A stretch of DNA of 64,000 bases from Pseudoxanthomonas wuyuanensis. GTDB taxonomy: Bacteria; Pseudomonadota; Gammaproteobacteria; Xanthomonadales; Xanthomonadaceae. Positions 56,503 to 64,000 of the stretch are shown here, one piece after another; the stretch's first letter is position 1; every line of letters begins with the position of its first letter. The translations under genes and the position numbers were made by a program. A model generated the notes under the pieces. It did not search any database. It was given only the letters and a program-made list of their open reading frames with translations, and was not told the origin of the DNA. The stretch covers positions 310,001-374,000 of the forward strand of contig NZ_OCND01000002.1 of NCBI RefSeq assembly GCF_900215535.1. Direction: 5' to 3'.

Positions 56503-57270
56503 TCACATGTTGCGGAACAGGGTCATGAACGGCTGACTGACGGTCAGCGTTTCCGGCCGTGTCTTCAGCCGGACCTTGCCCTTGCCGCTGTCTTCGCGCG
56601 CAATCGATGCGATGGCTTTCAGGTTGACGATGGTGGAGCGGTGGATCTGCTTGAAGATGGTGGGGTCCAGCGTATCCAGCAGTTCGCGGATGGGTTTGCG
56701 CAGCAGCGCCTCGCCATCGGCGGTCATCACCACGGTGTATTTGTTGTCGGCCTGGAAGTAGGCCACGTCCTCCACCATGATCAGGCGGGTTTCCCGGCCG
56801 GCGCTGGCGGTGATCCATACCAGCGGCTCGCGCGCGGAACCTGGCAGATGCGCCGACAGCCTGCGCAACAGCGCGTCGAGCGCGCCGGCGCCGGACTGCC
56901 CGGCCGCGGCGCGCGCCTGCAACCGCTGCACGGTCGCGGCCAGGCGGTCGCGGGCGATCGGCTTGAGCAGGTAGTCGACCGCGCCCTGTTCGAAGGCATC
57001 GATGGCGTACTGGTCGTAGGCGGTGACAAAGACCACCTGGGTGTGCGGACTGGTCTCGGCCAGCGCGCCGGCCACTTCCAGGCCGGTCAGGCCGGGCATG
57101 CGGATGTCCAGGAAGGCCACCTCGGGCTGGTGCTCGGCAATGGCCTCCAGCGCCGCGGCTCCGTCCTCGCATTCGGCAACGATGTCCAGTTCCGGCCATA
57201 CCTCGCGCAGCGTCGCCGCCAGCGCGGTGCGCAGCAGTTCCTCGTCTTCGGCGATGACGCACTTAAGCAT
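56503..57270 (-). CDS. LytTR-family response regulator
   Basis: 255 aa. Receiver domain: acidic pocket CVIAEDEELLR, phosphoacceptor Asp in VAFLDIRMPGLTG (~54), Thr/Ser in VVFVTAYDQYAIDAFEQGAVDYLLKPI. C-terminal LytTR DNA-binding domain: VEDVAYFQADNKYTVV, LLRKPIRELLDTLDPTIFKQIHRSTIVN. AlgR/LytR-like. ATG 57270 overlaps the kinase stop by 8 nt, so kinase and regulator are coupled. Targets unknown. Confidence 0.93.
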   Translation of the reverse strand: MLKCVIAEDEELLRTALAATLREVWPELDIVAECEDGAAALEAIAEHQPEVAFLDIRMPGLTGLEVAGALAETSPHTQVVFVTAYDQYAIDAFEQGAVDYLLKPIARDRLAATVQRLQARAAAGQSGAGALDALLRRLSAHLPGSAREPLVWITASAGRETRLIMVEDVAYFQADNKYTVVMTADGEALLRKPIRELLDTLDPTIFKQIHRSTIVNLKAIASIAREDSGKGKVRLKTRPETLTVSQPFMTLFRNM

Positions 57271-58522
57271 GGCTGTGGGCTCCTGCGGTGCCGGCGGGCA
57301 GGGTGATGGTCGCGGCCACGCCGCTGGGGAAATTGGAGACGATGGCGAACGAGGCGGCAGCGCCATAGGCCAGGCGCAACCGTTCGCGCACGTTCTTCAG
57401 GCCGATGCCGGTGCCGCTGCTCTGCGCGTTGAAGCCCAGGCCGTCATCGGCAACGGTGACCGAGACATCGTCGTCGTGCGCGCGCGCCAGGATCCAGACG
57501 GTGCCGCCGCCGGATTTTGGCTCCAGCCCGTGCTTGATGGAATTCTCCACCAGGGTCTGCAGCATCATCGACGGGAACGGCAATGGCTTCAGCTCGTCAG
57601 GCACTTCGATCTGCAGGTTCAGCCGCGAGCCCATGCGGATCTTGAGGATTTCCAGATAGGCCCGCGCGCGTTCCAGCTCCTCGCCCAGCGTCGACAGCGA
57701 GTCCTCGGTGCGCGGCAGCGAACGGCGCAGGTACTGGATCAGGTGCCCCAGCATCTGGTCGGCGCGCGCCGGGTCGGTACGGGTCAGCAACTGCGCGCTG
57801 GCCAGCGTGTTGTAGAGAAAGTGCGGTTCGACCTGGGCGTGCAGCAGGCTCAGCTTGGCCACGGTCAGTTCCTTTTCGGTCACCGTCTGTTGGCTGGCGG
57901 CTTTTTCGCCGCGGCGGCGGTCGGCAACGCGGCGGGTGATGGCGCGGGTGATCGCTTCGACGTTTTCCAGGTTGGTGCCGTCGTCCAGCGTGAACAGGTC
58001 GGTCCAGGCGTCGGCATCGGGGCCGCAGATCAGGGTGATGCTGCTGGTGCCATCGCGCGGAGTCACCGTGGCCAGCACCTGGTTGCGCTTGACCGCAAAA
58101 CGGGCGAACACGTTGAAGCGCGACGGCGGCTTGTTGGCATAGGGATCGACGCGGCGGATGCGCGCGCTCACCTGCAGGCTGTCGCGGGCGCTTTCGATCT
58201 CCTCGCTGCGCGGCAGCTCGCGCAGCGCGGCATCCAGCAGATCGAAGGTTTCGCCGGCCTCGAACGGCACTTCGATCTGGCGGCGCTGGCGGCTGGACAG
58301 GATGTCGCTGTCCAGGCGGCCGGCGATCAGCCAGACCCGGCGCAGATGCGACACGGTACTGAACAGCACCGACACCATCACCAGCATCGCCAACAGGCCG
58401 AAGAACCAACCCGGTCCCCGATTCATGCCGCTGAACAGACCGCTCCAGACGAAACCGGCGACGATGATGGCGACGGTCCAGGCGATCAGCATGCGGGTGA
58501 CGAGGAACAGACTGGCGAACAC
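57263..58522 (-). CDS. LytS/AlgZ-like sensor histidine kinase
   Basis: 419 aa from GTG 58522. Two N-terminal TM helices (VTRMLIAWTVAIIVAGFVWSGLF-type and WFFGLLAMLVMVSVLFS), a region of ~170 residues, then HisKA_7-type His in LHAQVEPHFLYNTLASAQ and an ATPase domain with N-box MMLQTLVENSIKHGLEP, G1 DDGLGFNAQ, G2 GTGIGLKNVRERL. The start is uncertain: ATG 58492 is a second choice; a -10-like TATGCT lies about 25-35 bp upstream of the GTG. Upstream partner of the LytTR regulator. Confidence 0.9.
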   Translation of the reverse strand: MFASLFLVTRMLIAWTVAIIVAGFVWSGLFSGMNRGPGWFFGLLAMLVMVSVLFSTVSHLRRVWLIAGRLDSDILSSRQRRQIEVPFEAGETFDLLDAALRELPRSEEIESARDSLQVSARIRRVDPYANKPPSRFNVFARFAVKRNQVLATVTPRDGTSSITLICGPDADAWTDLFTLDDGTNLENVEAITRAITRRVADRRRGEKAASQQTVTEKELTVAKLSLLHAQVEPHFLYNTLASAQLLTRTDPARADQMLGHLIQYLRRSLPRTEDSLSTLGEELERARAYLEILKIRMGSRLNLQIEVPDELKPLPFPSMMLQTLVENSIKHGLEPKSGGGTVWILARAHDDDVSVTVADDGLGFNAQSSGTGIGLKNVRERLRLAYGAAASFAIVSNFPSGVAATITLPAGTAGAHSHA

Positions 58523-58798
58523 GGCGGGTACCGGCGTTTGGAATGCCGGGGAGCATAACGGCCTCTTCCGGCGCTGTGTTGGCCGGAGCGACAAAACGCC
58601 GGAAACGGCGATGGAGCGGATAAACCGTGGTGTGGAACCATGGCTTGCCGGTCGCCGCGGCGGCAACGACGCGGCAGTTCCGCTGGCTGGCGCTGCGCCT
58701 TGCGGCGTGGGTGCGGCAGTTGCCGACGCATTGCAGGCAACGGCGCGGGCGACGGGTTTGCGGCATTGGCCCGGCGCCGGGACAAGCCGCCAGCCGCG

Positions 58799-58832
58799 GC
58801 GGGCAGGCACCCAGGCAATGGTGCCTGCCCGC
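58799..58832. terminator. Strong hairpin after the 168-aa gene
   Basis: GCGGGCAGGCAC (58799-58810) with GTGCCTGCCCGC (58821-58832), a perfect 12-bp stem with a 10-nt loop, 11 bp after the stop of the minus-strand gene. No T run on the minus strand. Confidence 0.6.
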
Positions 58833-58843
58833 CCCGCCGGAGA

Positions 58844-59350
58844 TCAGAGGCAGTCGATCAGGCCATCGAAGATCGACCGGCTTGATCCGGGTAGCGTCGC
58901 GTACAACGGTTGCTCGCCGGCCAGCGCGGTCAGCAGTTCCTCGATGGTGGTGTATGCCGGCAGCGGCGTGCGGCAGTGCCAGAAGCCTTCCTGCACGCCG
59001 ATCTTGCCCGTGGCCGGCTCGATTTCTTCATTGCTGGCGGCAAATACCCAGACGCAGCTGCCGATGCGGCCGCTGACCCGGTGCACCGAACAGCGGTAGC
59101 GCAGCGATTCGATGTTGCTGAACTCGCCCTCGCAGAAGGTATCGCCGCAGATCTCATCGAAGTTGCGCTTGAGCGCCCAGGTCATGCCGTACCAGGCATC
59201 GATATGGGCGTCGCTTTGCAGGTAGGCGGAAGTGTCGACGAAGGGGCCGGAAAAGCTCTGCGGCGGAGCCGCGTGGGAGTGCGCGGTTGCTGCCAGCAGC
59301 AGCGCGAGGCCGGTGGCGAGCGAAAAACGGATGCGTCCGTTCCTGGTCAT
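58844..59350 (-). CDS. Exported protein of unknown function (168 aa)
   Basis: Signal peptide FSLATGLALLLAATAHSHA (cleavage near 27). Mature protein with six Cys (68, 73, 87, 99, 126, 167) suggesting three disulfides; segments IDAWYGMTWALKRNFDEIC, LRYRCSVHRVSGRIGSCVWVF and GFWHCRTPLPAYTTIEELLTAL. No family recognised. A Shine-Dalgarno-like AGGAA lies before the ATG. Confidence 0.75.
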   Translation of the reverse strand: MTRNGRIRFSLATGLALLLAATAHSHAAPPQSFSGPFVDTSAYLQSDAHIDAWYGMTWALKRNFDEICGDTFCEGEFSNIESLRYRCSVHRVSGRIGSCVWVFAASNEEIEPATGKIGVQEGFWHCRTPLPAYTTIEELLTALAGEQPLYATLPGSSRSIFDGLIDCL

Positions 59351-59542
59351 GAAGTTCTTCCTTGAATGGTTGGTTGGGCGGCGACTCTGAGCGCCGAATG
59401 CGGGTCATGCCGCATTCACAGGTTCGCCAAACTCCATGCCTGCGGCTATCCGGCGAACGCCGAAATCGTTGTCGGCGATCCCGCCTGCCAACTGTCGGAA
59501 TTTTCCGAACGGTTGGTGGCGCAACAACCATTGCGAAAATTT

Positions 59543-59598
59543 CCCCCGGTCCCCGGTCCCCGGTCCCCGGTCTCCAGTCCCGATTCCCGATTCCCAGC
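59543..59598. repeat. GGGGACC/GGGAATC heptad tract with G-quadruplex motif
   Basis: On the minus strand (the cysH sense strand) runs of four or five G separated by ACC: GGGG-ACC repeated to four G tracts (59568 down to 59543). Next to it, GGGAATC units complete the tract. It begins 6 nt after the cysH stop, and the rest of 59351-59542 holds nothing I can name. Confidence 0.75.
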
Positions 59599-59604
59599 CT
59601 CCAA

Positions 59605-60327
59605 CTACACGTCGATATGGATGCCGCACTCGCGCTTCAGGCCGAAGAAGCGGGTGTCTTCCTCGCGCATGCCCGGCTCCCAGCGGCTGCTGGTATGGAA
59701 GTCGCCGATGGAGACATAGCCCTCTTCCCACAGCGGGTGGTAGGGCAGATCGTGCTGCTTCATGTATTGCCAGATATCGCGATCGTTCCAGTCGACGATG
59801 GGATTGACCTTCAGCCGGCCTTCGCGCTGCTGCAGCACCGGCGCATTGGCGCGGGTGCTGGACTGGCTGCGGCGCAGGCCGGTGAACCAGGTCTGCACGC
59901 CCAGTTCCTTCAGCGCGCGCTTCATCGGCTCGACCTTGCGCAGGCTGTTGTACTGCTCGATGCCGACCACGCCTTGCTCCCACAGCCGGCCGTGGCGGGC
60001 TTCCATCCAGGCGCGGCTGACCAGCGGACGGAACACCTGCAGGTTGAGCTTGAGCCGTTCGTGCAGTTCGTCGGCAAAGCGGTAGGTTTCCGGGAACAGG
60101 TAGCCGGTGTCGATCAGGATGACCGGGATGTCCGGCTTCTGCTGGGTGAGCATGTGCAGCAGCACCGCAGCCTGCGCGCCGAAGCTGGAAGACATCGCAT
60201 GGTTGGCCGCGCCATTCTCCAGCGCCCAGGCGATGCGCTGCTGCGGCGTTTGCGACTCCAGCAGCGCGTTCGCCTCGGCGATGCGGTCGCTGTCCTGTGA
60301 GGTAACGGCGGGTGCGGGGGCGCTCAT
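59605..60327 (-). CDS. cysH: Phosphoadenosine phosphosulfate reductase
   Basis: Reduces PAPS to sulfite with thioredoxin. 240 aa. P-loop-like [34 protein letters not shown]-motif [14 protein letters not shown], catalytic Cys in KRECGIHI near the C-terminus. The CCxxRKVxPL iron-sulfur motif of APS reductases is replaced by [13 protein letters not shown] without the Cys pair, so this is the PAPS-using form; APS kinase must be elsewhere. ATGA overlap with cysI. Confidence 0.95.
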   Translation of the reverse strand: MSAPAPAVTSQDSDRIAEANALLESQTPQQRIAWALENGAANHAMSSSFGAQAAVLLHMLTQQKPDIPVILIDTGYLFPETYRFADELHERLKLNLQVFRPLVSRAWMEARHGRLWEQGVVGIEQYNSLRKVEPMKRALKELGVQTWFTGLRRSQSSTRANAPVLQQREGRLKVNPIVDWNDRDIWQYMKQHDLPYHPLWEEGYVSIGDFHTSSRWEPGMREEDTRFFGLKRECGIHIDV

Positions 60328-62024
60328 GCGTGCAGTTCCAGTGCGATCTGTCGGTGTGTGGGGTAGGGCGGAAGCGCGACGATGCCGCTGCGGTGCAGGA
60401 AGTCGCCGAAGCCCTCGCCGGTTTCGCGCTCGCCGGCGTAGCGGCCCAGCAGCGGATCCAGCGCTGCAAGGATTTCCGGTTCGGTGATGTTCTCGCGGTA
60501 CAGCGTGTTCAGGCGCTGACCGCGGTGGTCGGCGCCCAGCATCAGGTTGTAGCGGCCCGGCGCCTTGCCGACCAGGGCGATTTCGCCCAGGTACGGGCGC
60601 GAGCAGCCATTGGGGCAGCCGGAGATGCGCAGCAGGATGGGGGCATCGCGCAGGCCGTGCTTGTCCAGCAGCGGCTCGAGCTTGGCGGTGAAGTCGGGCA
60701 GGTAGCGCTCGGCTTCGGCCATGGCCAGGCCGCAGGTCGGCAGCGCCACGCAGGCCACCGCCGCGCGCGCCAGCGCGCTGCCCAGGTGCTGGCCGCTGTC
60801 CAGGCCGTGGCTGTGCACCAGCGCATCGATGCGCTCGCGCTCGCTGGCGGGCACGCCGGCGATGACCAGGTTCTGGTTGGCGGTCATCCTGAATTCGCCG
60901 CGGTGGACGTTGGCGATTTCGCGCAGACCGGTCAGGTGCGGGGCATTGGCGCGGTCGGCGATGCGGCCGGCGAACAGGTGCAGGGTCAGGTGCCAGCGGC
61001 CATCCTCGCCTTCGACCCAGCCATAGCGGTCGCCGTTGTGCTCGAAAACGAAAGCGCGCGCCGGCTGGAGAGAGACGCCGGCGCGGCTTTCAATCTGTTG
61101 CACGATCAAGGCCAGTCCGTGGTCGTCTATGGTGTACTTGAAGCGCGCGCGCTTGCGCAGTTCGCGGTTGCCGTAGTCGCGCTGGGTGGTAACCACGGCG
61201 GTGGCCACATCCAGCAGCTGCTCCGGGGTCAGGAAGCCGACCACGTTGCCGATGCGCGGATAGGTTTCGGGATCGCCATGGGTGGCGCCCATGCCGCCGC
61301 CGATGACCAGGTTGAAGCCGGCCAGCTCGCCATCTTCAAGGATGGCGATAAAGCCCAGGTCGTTGGCGAACACGTCCACGTCGTTGACCGGCGGTACCGC
61401 GAAGCCGATCTTGAATTTGCGCGGCAGGTAGGTGGCGCCGTAGATCGGCTCGTCCTCCTCGCCGCTGCCGGCCACGCGCTCTTCATCCAGCCAGATCTCG
61501 TAGTAGGCGCGGGTGTTGGGCAGCAGGTGCTCGGACAGCCTGGCCGCCCAGGCCTGCACCTGCGCATGCGCACGCGATTCCAGCGGATTGGCGGCGACCA
61601 GCACGTTGCGGTTGACGTCGCCGCAGGCGGCCAGCGTGTCGATCAGCGCCGCATTGATGGCCTGCATGGTGGCCTTCAGTTCGCGCTTGATGACGCCATG
61701 GAACTGGAACGCCTGGCGGGTGGTGATGCGCAGCGAATGATTGGCGTACCTGGTGGCGATGGCGTCCAGCTTCAGCCATTGCTCCGGCGTGACCACGCCG
61801 CCGGGCGTGCGGGTGCGGATCATGAACTGGTAGGCCGGCTCCAGCTTCTGCCGGCGACGTTCGTCGCGGATGTCGCGGTCGTCCTGCTGGTAGCTGCCGT
61901 GGTACTTGATCAGCGTCTGGTCCGATTCGCGCAGCGCGCCGGTGACCGGATCGGCCAGGCTCTCCAGCAGGCTGCCGCGCAGGCGCTTGCTTTCGGATTT
62001 GATGTCTTCTACGGAATGGCTCAT
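60324..62024 (-). CDS. cysI: Sulfite reductase, hemoprotein beta subunit
   Basis: Six-electron reduction of sulfite to sulfide with siroheme and a 4Fe-4S cluster. 566 aa. Two-repeat nitrite/sulfite reductase fold: [27 protein letters not shown], then the cluster ligands [18 protein letters not shown] and [20 protein letters not shown] (C-X5-C and C-X3-C). No usable Shine-Dalgarno: the ATG lies at the foot of a heptad inverted repeat that separates it from cysJ, unlike the tight cysI-cysH junction. Confidence 0.96.
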   Translation of the reverse strand: MSHSVEDIKSESKRLRGSLLESLADPVTGALRESDQTLIKYHGSYQQDDRDIRDERRRQKLEPAYQFMIRTRTPGGVVTPEQWLKLDAIATRYANHSLRITTRQAFQFHGVIKRELKATMQAINAALIDTLAACGDVNRNVLVAANPLESRAHAQVQAWAARLSEHLLPNTRAYYEIWLDEERVAGSGEEDEPIYGATYLPRKFKIGFAVPPVNDVDVFANDLGFIAILEDGELAGFNLVIGGGMGATHGDPETYPRIGNVVGFLTPEQLLDVATAVVTTQRDYGNRELRKRARFKYTIDDHGLALIVQQIESRAGVSLQPARAFVFEHNGDRYGWVEGEDGRWHLTLHLFAGRIADRANAPHLTGLREIANVHRGEFRMTANQNLVIAGVPASERERIDALVHSHGLDSGQHLGSALARAAVACVALPTCGLAMAEAERYLPDFTAKLEPLLDKHGLRDAPILLRISGCPNGCSRPYLGEIALVGKAPGRYNLMLGADHRGQRLNTLYRENITEPEILAALDPLLGRYAGERETGEGFGDFLHRSGIVALPPYPTHRQIALELHA

Positions 62025-62028
62025 TTGC

Positions 62029-62138
62029 GGGACCAGGGACTAGGGACCAGGGACCAGGGACCGGGGAAGAGCAAGGGCAGATGCAACGGCAAGGGTCGCC
62101 GCTTCTCCGGGTCCCCGGTCCCCGGTCCCTGGTCCCCA
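62029..62138. repeat. Inverted GGGACCA/GGGACCG heptad tracts between cysJ and cysI
   Basis: GGGACCA-type units run forward at 62029-62066 and in reverse complement at 62108-62138, so the cysJ-cysI mRNA spacer can fold into a ~30-bp stem with a ~40-nt loop. The reverse tract alone also has four G runs on the minus strand (GGGGACCAGGGACCGGGG-type). Confidence 0.8.
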
Positions 62139-62142
62139 ACAT

Positions 62143-63996
62143 TCAATAGACATCGCGCGCATATCGCCCCTCCCGCTGCAGCGAAGCCAGGTACTCGGCA
62201 GCGCCATCGGCATCCACGCCGCCGTGCTGCGACACAATGTCGGTCAGTGCGGCATGCACGTCCTTGCCCATCGCGATGGCGCCGCAGACATAGAAATGCG
62301 CGCCGCTCTGCAGCCAGTCGTAGACGTCGCGGCCGCGTTCGCGCAGGCGGTCCTGCACGTAGATTTTCTCGGGCTGGTCGCGCGAGAAGGCCAAATCCAG
62401 CCTGTGGAGTTCGCCGCTGCGCAGCGCGTCCTGCCATTCGGTCTGGTAGAGGAAATCGCGGTTGAAATGCTGGGCGCCGAACAGCAGCCAGTTGCGGCCG
62501 CTGGCGCCGGTCTCGGCGCGTTCCTGCACGAAGCTGCGGAACGGCGCCACGCCGGTGCCGGGGCCGACCATGATGATGTCGCGCGAGGCATCCGCCGGTA
62601 CCCGGAAGCGTTCGTTGACCTCGATGTAGACCGGCGCGCTGGCGCCTTCTTCCAGCGCCGCCAGGAATCCGCTGGCCGCGCCGGTATGGGGGTGGCCGAA
62701 GGCTTGGTAGCCCAGCACGTCGACGGTCAGGTGCACTTCCTCGCCGACCCGCTTGCGGCTGCAGGCGATGGAATACAGGCGCGGGGTCAGCGGACGCAGC
62801 GCGGCGACCAGCGCCTGCGCGTCCCAGCCGGCCGGCCAGCGGCGCAGCACGTCGATCAGCTGGTGGCTGTTGAGCAGCGCGGCCAGTTCGGCGTTGCGGT
62901 CCGGCGCCAGCAACGCGTTCAATTCGTCGGCGCGCGATTGCGCGGCGTGATTGGCCAGGAACGGCCGCGACAGCTTGGTCAGTTCGCGCCGCGCCGCCAG
63001 CCATTCGCGCAACGGCAGCGTGTCGCCAGCCTCGGACACCGCGGTATCGCCATCCAGCTGCAGCGTCTGCAGCACCGCGTCCACCAGCGATGCCGGGTTG
63101 CGGTGGCGCACGCCCAGCGCATCGCCGGGTTCGTAGTGCAGGCCGGAACCTTCCAGCGACAGTTCGATATGGCGCACATCCTTGCTGGCCGGCCCGTACT
63201 GCTGGAACCGGCTGCCCTTGAAATCGCGGCCGCTGATGCGCTGGTTGAGCAGCAGTTCGGCCGCGAACGGCTTGTCGTGCGACCATGCCGGCGCGGCGGC
63301 GGCTGGGCGCAGCGGGGTGACCGTGGCCAGCGGCGCGGCGGCGCTCTTCAGCAATTCGCGGGCATGGCCCAGGGCCTGTTCGCGCCAGGGCGCGGCGACG
63401 GTTTCGATGTCCAGATCCGCTTCGCCGGCCGGCAACAGGCGCTGGCCGCCGAGTTCGGCCAGGCGCGCATCCAGCCGCCGGCCGATGCCGCAGAAATCGG
63501 CGTAGCTGGAATCGCCCAGCCCCAGCACCGCGTACTTCAGCTCCGGCAACTTGGGCGCGCGCTTGCCGGCGATGTACTCGACCAGGCCGATGGCGTCGTC
63601 CGGCGGGTCGCCCTCGCCCTGGGTGCTGATGACGATGTAGAGCAGGCGCTCGCTGGCCAGTTCGCGCTGCGGATAGGCATCGGCGCGCAGCAGCCGCACC
63701 GCCAGTCCGGCGGCTTCGGCATCGTGGGCCAGCTTTTCGGCGGTGCGCTTGGCATTGCCGGTCTGGCTGCCGTAGACCACGGTCAGGCGCTGGCCGGCCT
63801 GGGCGGGCGCGCTGGGCTGGGGGAGGCCCTGCAGCAGCGCCAGGTGCGGGGCCGCATGCGCCTGCGCCAGGCCGGCGGCATAGCCGGACAGCCACCACAG
63901 CGAGGCGCCATCCAGGCCTTCGACCACGCGCGCCAGCAAGGCCTTGCGTTCGTCGGGCAGGGGACTGGGGGCCAGCGTGGGCGATGCTGCGGTCAT
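62143..63996 (-). CDS. cysJ: Sulfite reductase (NADPH) flavoprotein alpha subunit
   Basis: Passes electrons from NADPH to CysI through FAD and FMN. 617 aa, complete: the ATG is only 4 bp from the window edge but the start TAASPTLAPSPLPDERKALL fits the family. Flavodoxin domain with VVYGSQTGNAKRTAEKLA and STQGEGDPPDDAIGLVEY, GLGDSSYADFCG; FAD domain with RLYSIACSRKRVGEEVHLTV and GAASGFLAAL; NADPH domain with MVGPGTGVAPFRSFVQERA; C-terminal LQREGRYARDVY. Confidence 0.96.
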   Translation of the reverse strand: MTAASPTLAPSPLPDERKALLARVVEGLDGASLWWLSGYAAGLAQAHAAPHLALLQGLPQPSAPAQAGQRLTVVYGSQTGNAKRTAEKLAHDAEAAGLAVRLLRADAYPQRELASERLLYIVISTQGEGDPPDDAIGLVEYIAGKRAPKLPELKYAVLGLGDSSYADFCGIGRRLDARLAELGGQRLLPAGEADLDIETVAAPWREQALGHARELLKSAAAPLATVTPLRPAAAAPAWSHDKPFAAELLLNQRISGRDFKGSRFQQYGPASKDVRHIELSLEGSGLHYEPGDALGVRHRNPASLVDAVLQTLQLDGDTAVSEAGDTLPLREWLAARRELTKLSRPFLANHAAQSRADELNALLAPDRNAELAALLNSHQLIDVLRRWPAGWDAQALVAALRPLTPRLYSIACSRKRVGEEVHLTVDVLGYQAFGHPHTGAASGFLAALEEGASAPVYIEVNERFRVPADASRDIIMVGPGTGVAPFRSFVQERAETGASGRNWLLFGAQHFNRDFLYQTEWQDALRSGELHRLDLAFSRDQPEKIYVQDRLRERGRDVYDWLQSGAHFYVCGAIAMGKDVHAALTDIVSQHGGVDADGAAEYLASLQREGRYARDVY

Positions 63997-64000
63997 CAGC

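Noticed and set aside
59543..59598. CRISPR or VNTR coding repeat near cysH
   Set aside because: Units are 7 bp, non-coding and degenerate; they match the heptad tracts seen at three other intergenic sites.
62143..63996. cysJ as truncated by the window edge
   Set aside because: A plausible ATG with a normal N-terminus and full length (617 aa) lies just inside the edge.

Overview
The window is chromosomal DNA of a high-G+C gammaproteobacterium of the Xanthomonadaceae/Lysobacteraceae (Lysobacter, Luteimonas, Pseudoxanthomonas or Stenotrophomonas-like). The evidence is the very high third-position G+C, the gene content and order (pilMNOPQ beside mrcA; a moxR/DUF58/Bat operon; tkt, gap, pgk, pyk and a class I aldolase in one neighbourhood; cysK-cysG opposite cysB; cysJIH), and family-typical intergenic repeats. 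Genus and species cannot be fixed from the sequence alone. No rRNA, tRNA, CRISPR array, prophage or complete transposase gene was seen.

Layout. 1-1120: C-terminal part of a TonB-dependent receptor. 1121-1902: no gene; a terminator, a structured dispersed repeat (copy A) and a 298-bp MITE-like element with perfect 31-bp inverted ends that stops 5 nt before recG. 1903-7023: recG, a nucleoside hydrolase, rpmE2 and gltA. 7229-11333 (minus): a TIGR04325-type methyltransferase, a conserved unknown and mrcA. 11550-16531: the type IV pilus operon pilMNOPQ, followed by an A+T-richer gene for a secreted two-domain cysteine-rich protein. 17384-24406: moxR, DUF58, DUF4381, batA, batB/C fusion and batD, translationally coupled from DUF58 onward. 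24475-28541: a dicarboxylate/amino-acid symporter, a pair of inverted repeat elements, and tkt. 28687-33061: an acetyl-CoA hydrolase/transferase gene divergent from a blaI, M56-TonB, TonB-like-lipoprotein operon with twin operators. 33237-36860 (minus): modABC, an S1/P1 nuclease and ompW with an FNR/Anr box. 37046-48217: gap, the DUF2339/DUF3999 membrane pair, repeat copy B, pgk, a HAD phosphatase, pyk and fructose-bisphosphate aldolase. 48322-51649: a large secreted unknown, a TM2 protein and a DUF6265-like protein. 51982-55615: cysK and cysG opposite cysB. 55679-59350: small envelope proteins and a LytS/LytTR two-component pair. 59605-63996 (minus): cysJ, cysI and cysH.

How it fits together. 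Two metabolic themes dominate. Lower glycolysis plus transketolase and citrate synthase cover central carbon flow. Assimilatory sulfate reduction is nearly complete: CysH makes sulfite, CysJI reduces it to sulfide, CysG supplies siroheme for CysI, CysK fixes sulfide into cysteine, and CysB is the likely regulator. Envelope functions (pilus alignment complex and secretin, PBP1A, Bat operon, OmpW, TonB receptor) make up most of the rest.

Most interesting signals: an A+T-richer segment inside pilQ next to the foreign-looking secreted protein gene; two families of hairpin-rich intergenic repeats; a 68-bp tandem duplication covering the 3' end of gap; twin ATTAC-N4-GTAAT operators 22 bp apart before blaI; and inverted heptad repeats and a G-quadruplex motif in the cysJIH transcript. 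Most of the window is ordinary housekeeping DNA, and no wholly new multi-gene system can be claimed from it.
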